Source of the DNA: Armatimonadota bacterium
Lineage (GTDB): Bacteria > Armatimonadota > UBA5829
Reading direction: 5' to 3'
DNA: 11,582 bases
NCBI GenBank assembly: GCA_023474015.1
Contig: JAMCYN010000147.1
Span: 1 to 11,582 of the forward strand
Shown here: in pieces, positions 6,031 to 11,582 of the stretch
Layout: every line of letters starts with the position of its first letter
How positions within the stretch are numbered: the stretch's first letter is position 1
Notes under the pieces: generated by a model
Databases searched by the model: none
What the model saw: only the letters and a program-made list of their open reading frames with translations
Told to the model about the DNA's origin: nothing
Program-made: the position numbers and the translations under genes

Positions 6031-6603
6031 TCAAATGACGTGGGAGGCCTTTCTCAACAATCGCCCGGCCAACGCCGCGGCTTCGTCCGGATCATACGGT
6101 TTCGGCAGCAATCCCACGCTACCGCCCAGCCCCCGAAGCTCGTCCCACTGGTTCCGAAGCACGCCGACGAACACCAGCGGCACGTTCGGCCGGTCCGGCG
6201 CGTTACACAAATCGATTGCCGATATATCCGGCAGCAGTGAGTCGGCGATAATGAAATCGATTGTGTCGGCGCGGGCAAGTTCCATGCCCTTCCTGCCGTT
6301 GGTGGCGGTGAGCGCTGCGCATTTCAGTTGTTCCAGTTTCCACGCCATCACACGGGCGCTTTTCGGATCGGGGTCGATCAACAGCGCGGTTTTCCCCCGA
6401 AGTTCGGTCATGTCCTCGGCCCGCCGCAAATGCCCCCGACGCCGATTCAGCCACGCTTCCCTCAGGCGTTTCCAAAATGATGTGCCTTCCACGGGCGTGG
6501 CCTTGTGCACGGGGAACTTCCATCTCATCACGACGACCAAAACGGCCAGCGCCAATACCGCTATCGCCACCGCCCTCGCCGCAATTATCAGTCTTTCCGC
6601 CAT
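6031..6603 (-). CDS. Membrane-anchored receiver-domain (response-regulator-like) protein
   Basis: A protein of 190 residues with an N-terminal hydrophobic helix (about residues 3-26, followed by Arg-Trp-Lys), a basic linker (WLNRRRGHLRR), and a CheY-like receiver domain from about residue 70. Numbering from this start, the acidic pair is Asp77/Asp79 (in LLIDPDPKS), the phosphate-accepting Asp is Asp121 (in FIIADSLLPD) and the conserved Lys is Lys168 (in LLPKPYDP). The Thr/Ser normally found after strand 4 appears replaced by Gly or Val (LVFVGV). No output domain is present. ATG 6603 is preferred because GAGAGG at 6613-6618 lies nine bases upstream; ATG 6627 would add eight residues without a ribosome binding site. 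The gap to the LysM-G5 start is 55 bases, suggesting one operon. A receiver tethered to the membrane next to a wall-binding protein hints at a role at the envelope. Confidence 0.8.
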   Translation of the reverse strand: MAERLIIAARAVAIAVLALAVLVVVMRWKFPVHKATPVEGTSFWKRLREAWLNRRRGHLRRAEDMTELRGKTALLIDPDPKSARVMAWKLEQLKCAALTATNGRKGMELARADTIDFIIADSLLPDISAIDLCNAPDRPNVPLVFVGVLRNQWDELRGLGGSVGLLPKPYDPDEAAALAGRLLRKASHVI

Positions 6604-6707
6604 AAGGGTCTGCCTCTCAGTAATCATGGTAGTCGGAGGGCAGTCAAAAAGTCAAAGGGACGTAGGGTCCGATAGTTGGATGGCGTGATGGTTCTGGGTC
6701 CCTTCAT

Positions 6708-6734
6708 TCTGCATTCTTCAATCTGCATTCTTCA
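6708..6734. repeat. 14-base tandem repeat, two copies
   Basis: TCTGCATTCTTCA occurs at 6708-6720 and 6722-6734, a period of 14 bases. It sits just upstream of the permease promoter, in the gap between divergent genes. Partial extra units (CATTCT, TTCATTTC) flank it. Confidence 0.6.
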
Positions 6735-6746
6735 TTTCCCTCCCCA

Positions 6747-6775
6747 TTGACCCCCGTGCCTGTGTCACGTATACT
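6747..6775 (+). promoter_or_regulatory. Sigma-70-type promoter of the FecCD-type permease gene
   Basis: TTGACC (6747-6752) and TATACT (6770-6775) are separated by exactly 17 bases and each matches five of six consensus positions. Transcription would begin at about 6782-6783, at most a few bases before the ATG at 6786. The TTG at 6747, which is in frame with the gene, is part of the -35 box and should not be taken as the start codon. Confidence 0.7.
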
Positions 6776-6785
6776 TTGCTTTGTG

Positions 6786-7865
6786 ATGAGCCGGACAAAA
6801 AACATAGCCTCGGGCGGCGCGCATCCTAATATAGCGGGACGACTTCTCGCCGGATGTATCGTACTGCTGGTAATGCTTACGCTTGCGCTGGCCTTCGACG
6901 TTTCATACGGCGAGACGAAGGTGCCGCTTGGCGCTGTGGCGCGCGTCGTGGGTGCTCATCTGCCTTTCATCGGGCTTGGTTCGCATCTGTCCCAGTCGGA
7001 CCTCAACTATGAGACGATAGTATGGGGAATCAGGGTTCCACGCGCCTTGCTGGCTCTTATTGTCGGAGCGCTGCTCGCGATGGCCGGCGCGGCTCTCCAG
7101 GGCCTTCTGCTTAATCCACTTGCCGACCCCTACACAGTGGGTGTTTCTTCGGGAGCGGCGCTCGGGGCGGGCGTGGCGACCATGCTCGGCCTCGGCGAAC
7201 TCGCTGGAGGCTACGGGGTGCCTCTTGTGGCGTTTGTGTTCGCGATGGGGGCGATGTTCATTGTTTACGCGCTCGCAAGGTCGGCGGGCAGGGTGTCGAT
7301 ACATTCGTTTTTGCTCGCGGGGATCGTTGTCGGCTCCTTTTTGTGGGCAGTACTGAGCTTCGTGGTTGCGTTGACCGCCGGCGACCCCGCCCAGGCGCAG
7401 GGCAAGATCATATCCTGGCTTTTGGGCAGCTTCGACGCCCGCGACCCCTGGATGACCGTCCGCGTGGCGTTCCCGTTCGCGTTGTTCGGGCTGGCTGCTT
7501 TGTTCGCTTTCGCACGGGACCTCAACGTATTCGCGATGGGTGAGGAGACCGCGAGGCATCTGGGGATCGAGACGGAGAACCTGAAAATCGTCATAATCGC
7601 CATCGCGTCGCTGATAACGGCCGCCGCCGTGGCGGTAAGTGGGATAATCGGATTCGTGGGGCTGGTGGTGCCGCATATCTGCCGAAAGGCCTTCGGGCCG
7701 GATCACAGGCTGCTGATCCCGACCGCCGCTCTTGCCGGCGCCACGCTCACCGTCCTCGCCGACCTTGCATCGCGCGCCATCCTTCCGCCAAGTGGGCTGC
7801 CAGTGGGGATCGTGACCGCCATGCTCGGCGCGCCGTTCTTTCTGTATCTACTCAAAGCGCGTTAG
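6786..7865 (+). CDS. FecCD/BtuC-family ABC transporter permease (iron-siderophore or cobalamin type)
   Basis: Inner-membrane permease of 359 residues, the usual family length. It has about ten predicted hydrophobic helices. Family segments are RVPRALLALIVGALLAMAGA followed by LQGLLLNPLADPYTVGVSSG near residues 83-122, the ATPase-contacting loop GEETARHLGIETENLK, the segment GIIGFVGLVVPHICRK, and the C-terminal PSGLPVGIVTAMLGAPFFLY. Such permeases work as dimers with an ATPase and a periplasmic binding protein to import iron-siderophore complexes, haem or vitamin B12; the substrate cannot be told from the sequence. ATG 6786 is chosen because a strong promoter places the transcript start at about 6783; GTG 6783 is an alternative. 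No ribosome binding site is seen. No partner gene lies next to it: the following gene is convergent and unrelated. Confidence 0.9.
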   Translation: MSRTKNIASGGAHPNIAGRLLAGCIVLLVMLTLALAFDVSYGETKVPLGAVARVVGAHLPFIGLGSHLSQSDLNYETIVWGIRVPRALLALIVGALLAMAGAALQGLLLNPLADPYTVGVSSGAALGAGVATMLGLGELAGGYGVPLVAFVFAMGAMFIVYALARSAGRVSIHSFLLAGIVVGSFLWAVLSFVVALTAGDPAQAQGKIISWLLGSFDARDPWMTVRVAFPFALFGLAALFAFARDLNVFAMGEETARHLGIETENLKIVIIAIASLITAAAVAVSGIIGFVGLVVPHICRKAFGPDHRLLIPTAALAGATLTVLADLASRAILPPSGLPVGIVTAMLGAPFFLYLLKAR

Positions 7866-7866
7866 A

Positions 7867-7890
7867 GTCGAAGCCTCCCTACGCTTCGAC
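7867..7890. terminator. Hairpin between convergent genes
   Basis: GTCGAAGC (7867-7874) and GCTTCGAC (7883-7890) form a perfect 8-base-pair stem around eight bases, starting one base after the permease stop and including the stop of the convergent STAS/ATPase gene. It may end transcripts from both sides. No T-run is present. Confidence 0.45.
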
Positions 7891-8700
7891 GAGCGTCTCG
7901 AACTGCTGCGCGCTTTCTTGCAATGACACACCCATGTTCTTCACAAGCCGCACGCTGGTCTGGCCGTTGAATGCATACGACACCTCATCCATAAGCTCTC
8001 GCATCATGTAGATGCCCATGCCTCCGCCGACAAGCGATCCGGGCATGGGCGTTGGCACCTCCTCCGGATCGAACCCCGGACCAGGGTCGGCCACGTCTAT
8101 CGAAAGGTGCGAGGGACCCGCCACGCATCTGATTGAGACCTGTTTGTCCGGGCAGCATCCGCATCCGTGCTTTATGGCGTTGGTGAGAGCCTCGCCGACC
8201 GCGATGAGAATATCCGTACTCTCGTCCCGGCCCAAAGGCAGAGAATGCAGCACCTCGGCGACCCTGCCGCGTGCCATCGTGGCGGATTCGGGGCGGGCGG
8301 GAACTTGAAAGTCGCTCACGTGCCAGAAGTTGTCCGTCGCCGAGGCAAGGTCAACTTCGGAGCACACTGGGACATCGGCTATGTTCGACTTGAAGAACAC
8401 CGCCGCGCCGCATGTCGTCAGGATTCTGCCCACCTGGGCGCTGACCCCGACAAGTTCTATGGCGCCTCCCCTTTCCAGGGCACTGGTCGCGCACTTGACC
8501 AGCGCGGACAGGCCGCTGGAGTCCATGTAGCTGATCTCGCTCAGGTCTGCGCGGACGACGCATTCCCCAGAGGCGAGCAAGTTATCGAATACCTCCGATA
8601 CTCGCTGACGATTTTGGAAATCGACCTGTCCGGCCAGCCACACTGTTGGCGGGGAACCCACCATCACAGCCACATCGAGATCAGCGATATTGCTATTCAT
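7879..8700 (-). CDS. STAS (anti-anti-sigma) domain fused to an RsbW/SpoIIAB-like ATPase domain
   Basis: A 273-residue cytoplasmic two-domain protein. Residues about 8-115 form a STAS domain with YMDSSGLSALV at 58-68, the loop whose second Ser (Ser62) is the usual phosphorylation site in SpoIIAA/RsbV. Residues about 130-255 form a GHKL ATPase domain of the anti-sigma-kinase type: the N-box GEALTNAIKHG (169-179), the G1 box VADPGPGFDP (203-212) and the G2 box GGGMGIYMMREL (225-236). In standard systems these are two separate proteins: the kinase sequesters a sigma factor or phosphorylates the STAS partner. Here both are on one chain. A Cys-rich stretch (GCGCCPDK) follows the N-box. The start is ATG 8700, with GAGGAG upstream. 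No sigma factor or phosphatase gene is adjacent. Confidence 0.9.
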   Translation of the reverse strand: MNSNIADLDVAVMVGSPPTVWLAGQVDFQNRQRVSEVFDNLLASGECVVRADLSEISYMDSSGLSALVKCATSALERGGAIELVGVSAQVGRILTTCGAAVFFKSNIADVPVCSEVDLASATDNFWHVSDFQVPARPESATMARGRVAEVLHSLPLGRDESTDILIAVGEALTNAIKHGCGCCPDKQVSIRCVAGPSHLSIDVADPGPGFDPEEVPTPMPGSLVGGGMGIYMMRELMDEVSYAFNGQTSVRLVKNMGVSLQESAQQFETLVEA

Positions 8701-9005
8701 AATGCCTCACTCCTCTGGAACAGTCCTGATGCGGCATAGGGTTGCGCGTGCGGCAATGGCTGGGGTTGTTTAATGCGTGGAGTTGGAAGAGCAGCCTTAT
8801 GGCCGGGGGCGGGGAGCACGACATGGGCCGTGCGACGAAGTTCGGTCAACACCAACGCCTTGCCTTCCTTGGGACTTACAGTGGTAATAGTGCAGTGTCA
8901 CCTGCATCATTAGACGTCGCCCGCAGTAAGTTAGCACGGGCAGTCGGAAATGTCAATAGGTATCTTTGCTAGTTTCAGGGCAATCGCACTAAAATGAAAG
9001 CAGCC
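8701..9005. other. Gene-free stretch upstream of the STAS/ATPase gene
   Basis: No convincing gene, RNA or promoter was found in these 305 bases. An open frame at 8742-8972 lacks a ribosome binding site and any family resemblance. A short stem GCCCG/CGGGC spans about 8921-8942. The control region of the minus-strand STAS/ATPase gene must lie at the left end. The alternating inverted repeats begin at 9006. Confidence 0.5.
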
Positions 9006-9171
9006 CCCCGGCTATGCTGCGGGAATGGCTACTTGCACAAACCTATAGATTCTGCACGGTCGAAAGTTCCCGCAGCACGCACTGACGTAAGGCTGTACGA
9101 GCTGCGGGAACTCACGTCTGTTGCAATTTGATCACTTCATGGACCCCGTCGTTCCCGCAGCATAGCCGGGG
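9006..9171. repeat. Four alternating copies of an inverted repeat (nested or paired stems)
   Basis: Arm A (9006-9025, CCCCGGCTATGCTGCGGGAA) and arm D (9152-9171) are exact complements over 20 bases. Inside them, arm B (9065-9076, AGTTCCCGCAGC) and arm C (9101-9112) are exact complements over 12 bases. All four share the core CTGCGGGAA in alternating orientation. The element can fold as A:D with B:C inside, or as A:B plus C:D with 10-base-pair stems. It lies about 125 bases before the methyltransferase start. It could be an RNA switch, a small RNA, a REP/BIME-like repeat or a short non-autonomous element. Confidence 0.85.
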
Positions 9172-9221
9172 TTCACACAACATTTATACGTGCGTAGGCC
9201 CTGTTGCTAGTTTATTTTACC

Positions 9222-9250
9222 TTGACCGTAAGGGGCGGATATGGTAGACT
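9222..9250 (+). promoter_or_regulatory. Promoter of the membrane methyltransferase gene
   Basis: TTGACC (9222-9227) and TAGACT (9245-9250) are separated by 17 bases. The -35 matches five of six consensus positions and the -10 four of six. Transcription would start near 9257, giving a leader of about 40 bases that holds the AGGAGG at 9285-9290. The alternating inverted repeats lie upstream of this promoter, outside its transcript. Confidence 0.5.
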
Positions 9251-9297
9251 TCAGTCATTCGCATACCATTAACTTCCAACCTCCAGGAGGCTAGATA

Positions 9298-9894
9298 TTG
9301 TCCGTGGAAACTACACGCGGCGAAACGCTTGAAGACCGAGTCCATCGCACGATGACCTGGTATCGCGTGCCGCTTATGGCCATAGCTTTTGTCGGGATAT
9401 TGGGGTTCATTCACAACCCGAATGCGTTCTGGTATGGAGTGCCGGTTGCTATTATAGGCGAACTCATTCAGATGTGGGCGACCTCGCACCTTCACAAGGA
9501 CACGCGCTTCACGATATCCGGCCCGTATTCGCACGTGCGCAACCCGATGTATTTCGGCAGGTTCTTCGTGGGGCTCGGGATATTTATTATGACCTGGAAC
9601 CCCTACTTGGTCGTCGGCTACGTGGTTCTCTACTCGATCTACGGACCGCTCAGGGTCAGGCGCGAGGAGCGCAGACTGCGCGAGATTTTTGCGCCCGACT
9701 ATCAGAACTACTGCGCTGAGATTCGCCCTTGGCTGCCCAGGCTCAAGCCGTATTCGAAATCCGAGAACAGGCGGGCCAAGTGGTCGCAAATCTGCGCGAA
9801 CCACGAGCAGATAGTGGCGCTCGGGGTGATCGTGGTTCTGATCGGCATCTACTTCCGTATTGATCGGTTGGCTGAGTGGTATTGGTTTAAGTAG
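9298..9894 (+). CDS. Isoprenylcysteine/phospholipid methyltransferase-family membrane protein (ICMT/PEMT fold)
   Basis: Integral-membrane SAM-dependent methyltransferase of 198 residues. The family signature is GPYSHVRNPMYFGRF (75-89), followed by EERRLREIFAPDYQNYCA (123-140) and RPWLP (143-147), the SAM- and substrate-binding region of ICMT/PEMT proteins. Hydrophobic helices lie at about 25-38, 44-61, 86-115 (probably two) and 172-186. The start is TTG 9298, with a full AGGAGG at 9285-9290, seven bases upstream; the GTG at 9304 is less well placed. The last helix after the catalytic region, and the aromatic tail WYWFK, are extra compared with the shortest family members. The bacterial substrate is unknown; phospholipids or small membrane-bound thiols are possible. 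The gene is alone on its strand, with its own promoter. Confidence 0.85.
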   Translation: MSVETTRGETLEDRVHRTMTWYRVPLMAIAFVGILGFIHNPNAFWYGVPVAIIGELIQMWATSHLHKDTRFTISGPYSHVRNPMYFGRFFVGLGIFIMTWNPYLVVGYVVLYSIYGPLRVRREERRLREIFAPDYQNYCAEIRPWLPRLKPYSKSENRRAKWSQICANHEQIVALGVIVVLIGIYFRIDRLAEWYWFK

Positions 9895-9964
9895 GACACA
9901 ACCCTCCGTCTCACGCATTAGCCTTTTTTTCGCCCCAAGTAGAGTGAATACCAACAGAATGTGG

Positions 9965-9970
9965 TATCAT
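9965..9970 (+). promoter_or_regulatory. Possible -10 box of the antitoxin gene
   Basis: TATCAT at 9965-9970 matches five of six -10 positions and would start transcription about 15 bases before the antitoxin ATG. No good -35 is seen at the right distance. A run of seven T residues lies further upstream at 9924-9930, after the methyltransferase gene, but no stem precedes it. Confidence 0.3.
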
Positions 9971-9992
9971 GTAATCACAATGCAGATTCGCG

Positions 9993-10241
9993 ATGATAAG
10001 AACGCAAATACAATTGACCGAAGAGCAAGCGCGAAGACTCGCCAGGCTGGCAGCGAAACGGGGCGTTTCACGAGCGGCACTGATACGAAACTCTGTTGAG
10101 AGGCTGTTGTCGTCTGAGAGCGTGATAGATGACTCGGTTTTGAGACAGAGGGCTATAGCCGCTGCCGGCGCGCTTCATTCCGGTGCGGGCGATCTGTCGG
10201 CGCGGCACGACGAATATGCGGCGGAGGCATTCGCGGAATGA
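9993..10241 (+). CDS. Ribbon-helix-helix antitoxin, VapB/CopG type
   Basis: A small DNA-binding antitoxin of 82 residues. The N-terminal ribbon-helix-helix fold shows the strand IRTQIQLTEEQ (residues 2-12), then a helix, the turn GVSRAALIRN (24-33) and the second helix to about residue 41. The C-terminal part ends in RHDEYAAEAF, which is the toxin-binding type of tail in VapB proteins. The stop overlaps the next start as ATGA (10238-10241), the standard coupling of antitoxin to toxin. The start is ATG 9993, without a clear ribosome binding site. The protein would normally neutralise VapC and repress its own operon; here the toxin is only a stub, so the antitoxin may be an orphan. Confidence 0.85.
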   Translation: MIRTQIQLTEEQARRLARLAAKRGVSRAALIRNSVERLLSSESVIDDSVLRQRAIAAAGALHSGAGDLSARHDEYAAEAFAE

Positions 10242-10303
10242 GTGTGTATGTGGACACCTCCGCTACGACAAGCATTTTGGGGACCGAGGATTCAAACTGG
10301 TAG
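10238..10303 (+). pseudogene. Truncated VapC toxin (PIN-domain ribonuclease), first 21 codons only
   Basis: Starting from the ATG that overlaps the antitoxin stop, 21 codons encode MSVYVDTSATTSILGTEDSN followed by Trp, and then comes TAG. The beginning is the typical first strand of PIN-domain VapC toxins, with the first catalytic Asp (Asp6) followed by TSA. Full-length toxins have about 130-140 residues. No further PIN-domain sequence was found in any frame through to 10900, so the rest has been lost or replaced by unrelated DNA. The stub cannot be an active nuclease. Confidence 0.75.
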
Positions 10304-10805
10304 GTTAGAAGCCTGGAGTGGCGTCAGAATATCGGTTTAAGTAGGGAATCGGCCCAAAACCGAAAGCGGAAAGCAAATATATTGCGAAATCCCTCCCGGC
10401 ATGGCGCCTGGAGGGATTTCGCGTAATTACTCCACCGATACTTTCGACTGTGGGAGCGAGTCTTGGTCGGGGCGGTTTCTCCCAACCCTCCGTATGACTT
10501 ACCTTTGCGGTGCTTTGGTTGCGCCGTCACCCCTCGTAACCTACTGGACTATCCTAACGGTCCCAGGTAAGTAGGTGACGCTTCCAACGCACCACTTGAT
10601 CTAACTGCCTCCTGACGTAACCTCACAGTCCCGATCTGTTTCCCTCACCCTTTTATATAAGACTTACAGGCTCATCCCCCAATGGTTCGCCTGATGCGGA
10701 ATATACCAATTGCTTCCAGGTTGCTCACTAAGTCGTTTGGCCACGTCAAACTAAGCTGCGACGAGACAGAAGTTCACGTAGTTCTTTTTATATACCCCAA
10801 TAGCA
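10304..10805. other. Gene-free stretch after the vapC stub
   Basis: No credible gene is present. The one open frame (minus strand, 10324-10530) runs straight through the perfect hairpin at 10384-10422 and resembles no known family. A short inverted pair, GTAGGTTA at 10300-10307 and TAACCTAC at 10537-10544, could mark the ends of an inserted piece of about 250 bases, but is short. Base composition becomes more AT-rich from about 10640 onward. Confidence 0.5.
10384..10422. repeat. Perfect 13-base-pair hairpin
   Basis: GCGAAATCCCTCC (10384-10396) and GGAGGGATTTCGC (10410-10422) are exact complements around a 13-base loop that can pair three more bases (GGC/GCC). There is no T-run after it. It lies 80 bases past the vapC stub, so it may belong to a dispersed or MITE-like element rather than act as a terminator. 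Confidence 0.8.
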
Positions 10806-10834
10806 ATGAAAACAAACATAATATGATATATACT
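10806..10834 (+). promoter_or_regulatory. Possible promoter of the small HTH gene
   Basis: ATGAAA (10806-10811) and TATACT (10829-10834) are 17 bases apart and match four and five of six consensus positions. Transcription would begin near 10841, leaving a leader of about 60 bases. The surroundings are AT-rich, so chance matches are likely. Confidence 0.35.
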
Positions 10835-10902
10835 GGCCCATAAGGTTTCATAGTATTGCGAAGTAGGATATATCAATAGTAACCGACGAAAGGATACGTG
10901 CG

Positions 10903-11064
10903 ATGGATAGAATCTTTACAGTGGAAGATGTTGCCGCATACCTCAAAGTTGAGATGATTACCGTGCGTATATGGTTGCGAGATGGAAAGCTGAAGGGGCA
11001 TAAGATTGGCAAGGCTTGGAGGATATATAAGTCCGACTTAGAGGCATTCATCAACAGATCATGA
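10903..11064 (+). CDS. Small helix-turn-helix protein, excisionase (HTH_17) type
   Basis: A 53-residue DNA-binding protein: the N-terminal FTVEDVAAYLKVEMITVRIW (residues 5-24) is the helix-turn-helix, and GHKIGKAWRIYKSDLEAFI (32-50) is the wing and last helix typical of the MerR-like excisionase/HTH_17 family. AAAGGA at 10889-10894 lies eight bases before the ATG. The family serves as excisionases of mobile elements or as small regulators. No integrase gene is in the window. The gene is clearly richer in A and T than its neighbours, which suggests acquisition. Its last six bases overlap the end of the convergent aldo/keto reductase gene. Confidence 0.85.
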   Translation: MDRIFTVEDVAAYLKVEMITVRIWLRDGKLKGHKIGKAWRIYKSDLEAFINRS

Positions 11065-11582
11065 TGACTCGGGCGTGGGAAATATCGGCGTCAATCCCGC
11101 CGCGACTTCGCGCAGGCGCTCGACCTCACTCGGCTCAATCGGACGGAAACTCTCAGCTACCTTCATCGCCATCTCGAAGAGTTCCAAGTGGCCCGGCGGA
11201 AGCATCACATTAATGTCCTGTGAAAGGGTGAACCTAACTGCCAGTTCGACGAGCGCGGGGTCGTCGATGGGTCTGTACCATGTCTTCTTCCACTTGCCCG
11301 CCTGGTGCTCCTGGTCGTCGCACCAGGGTCTGAGCGCCATCGACTTCATCGCTACGCGTCCCATGCCCTTCTTTGCCGCCTCTTCAAGAATGCGGGGCCC
11401 GGCGTCACAGTTATGCCAGTAGCTGAAGTTGATCGGGAAGAGAATAGTGTCGAAGTCGAACCGGCTGATCGCGTCCAACGCGACCTCCTGCGAGTGGACC
11501 GTTATCCCCAAGAACCTTACCAGGCCCTTCTCCCTTGCCTCCAGGAACGCCTCGATTGCGCCGCCGGGCCCCAGCGCCGTGT
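11059..11582 (-). CDS. Aldo/keto reductase, C-terminal part (5' end outside the window)
   Basis: The reading frame is open from the window edge (first whole codon at 11580) to the TGA at 11059, about 173 residues. Family-type segments are EKGLVRFLGITVHSQE, the beta strand with FPINFSYW, GMGRVAMKSMALRPW, the helix LAVRFTLSQDINVMLPPG, and a closing helix rich in Glu. These correspond to the second half of the NAD(P)H-dependent TIM barrel; the catalytic Asp/Tyr/Lys/His would be upstream, outside the window. A TTG at 11511 lies inside this continuous homology and is not a start. The substrate cannot be assigned. The gene converges on the small HTH gene with a 6-base overlap. Confidence 0.88.
   Translation of the reverse strand, partial: TALGPGGAIEAFLEAREKGLVRFLGITVHSQEVALDAISRFDFDTILFPINFSYWHNCDAGPRILEEAAKKGMGRVAMKSMALRPWCDDQEHQAGKWKKTWYRPIDDPALVELAVRFTLSQDINVMLPPGHLELFEMAMKVAESFRPIEPSEVERLREVAAGLTPIFPTPESS

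Noticed and set aside
6903..7706. Long minus-strand frame of 267 codons opposite the permease gene
   Set aside because: It is highly charged with many His, Arg and Pro residues, and is a shadow of the certain permease gene.
8742..8972. Open reading frame of 76 codons on the plus strand
   Set aside because: It has no ribosome binding site, no family resemblance, and lies in a region that otherwise looks non-coding.
9895..9992. Intrinsic terminator at the seven-T run (9924-9930) after the methyltransferase gene
   Set aside because: No stem of useful length directly precedes the T-run.
9884..10345. 12-base direct repeat GGTTTAAGTAGG at the methyltransferase 3' end (9884-9895) and again at 10334-10345, which could be att-like ends of the vapB segment
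   Set aside because: A few chance pairs of identical 12-mers are expected in a window of this size, and the match does not extend. Suggestive only because of its position at a gene end.
10324..10530. Open reading frame of 68 codons on the minus strand
   Set aside because: It reads through the perfect hairpin and is full of basic and aromatic residues of no known family; probably a chance frame.

Overview
The window looks like chromosomal DNA of moderately high GC content from a free-living bacterium that is not a standard model species. The minus-strand order scpA, scpB and then a D-alanyl-D-alanine carboxypeptidase matches the scpA-scpB-dacB neighbourhood of Firmicutes. The mix of families (LysM-G5 protein, STAS-histidine-kinase-like fusion, Dps-like ferritin, DUF1016 nuclease) and the many short simple repeats between genes would also fit an uncultured lineage such as Armatimonadota. 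That assignment is a guess; no rRNA or tRNA gene is present to test it.

Positions 1-4087 (all minus strand) run from scpA (4087) through scpB to an S11 carboxypeptidase that leaves the window at position 1. Between scpB and the carboxypeptidase sits a DUF1016/YhcG PD-(D/E)XK nuclease gene broken by a one-base frameshift. Four palindromes precede it (2252-2437) and a fifth, of the same family, lies inside its coding sequence. A separate dispersed-type inverted repeat lies at 1045-1146.

Positions 4088-6746 hold a plus-strand Dps-like ferritin gene, then two minus-strand genes that probably form a small operon: a membrane-anchored degenerate receiver-domain protein and a membrane-anchored LysM-G5 wall protein. 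A hairpin separates the convergent ferritin and LysM-G5 genes.

Positions 6747-9297 hold a plus-strand FecCD/BtuC-type permease with a strong promoter placed so that the message would be leaderless, then a convergent minus-strand gene fusing an anti-anti-sigma (STAS) domain to an RsbW-like ATPase domain. A 600-base gene-free stretch follows. It contains four alternating copies of one inverted repeat that can fold in two mutually exclusive ways.

Positions 9298-11582 hold a membrane methyltransferase of the ICMT/PEMT type with a good promoter and ribosome binding site, a VapB-like ribbon-helix-helix antitoxin followed by only the first 21 codons of its VapC toxin, and a gene-free stretch with a long perfect hairpin. 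A small AT-rich excisionase-type HTH gene and the 3' part of an aldo/keto reductase gene close the window. The right third looks more accessory than the left. The most unusual signals are the covarying palindrome family tied to the DUF1016 nuclease, the alternating inverted repeats at 9006-9171, and an 8-base tandem repeat directly after the carboxypeptidase start codon.
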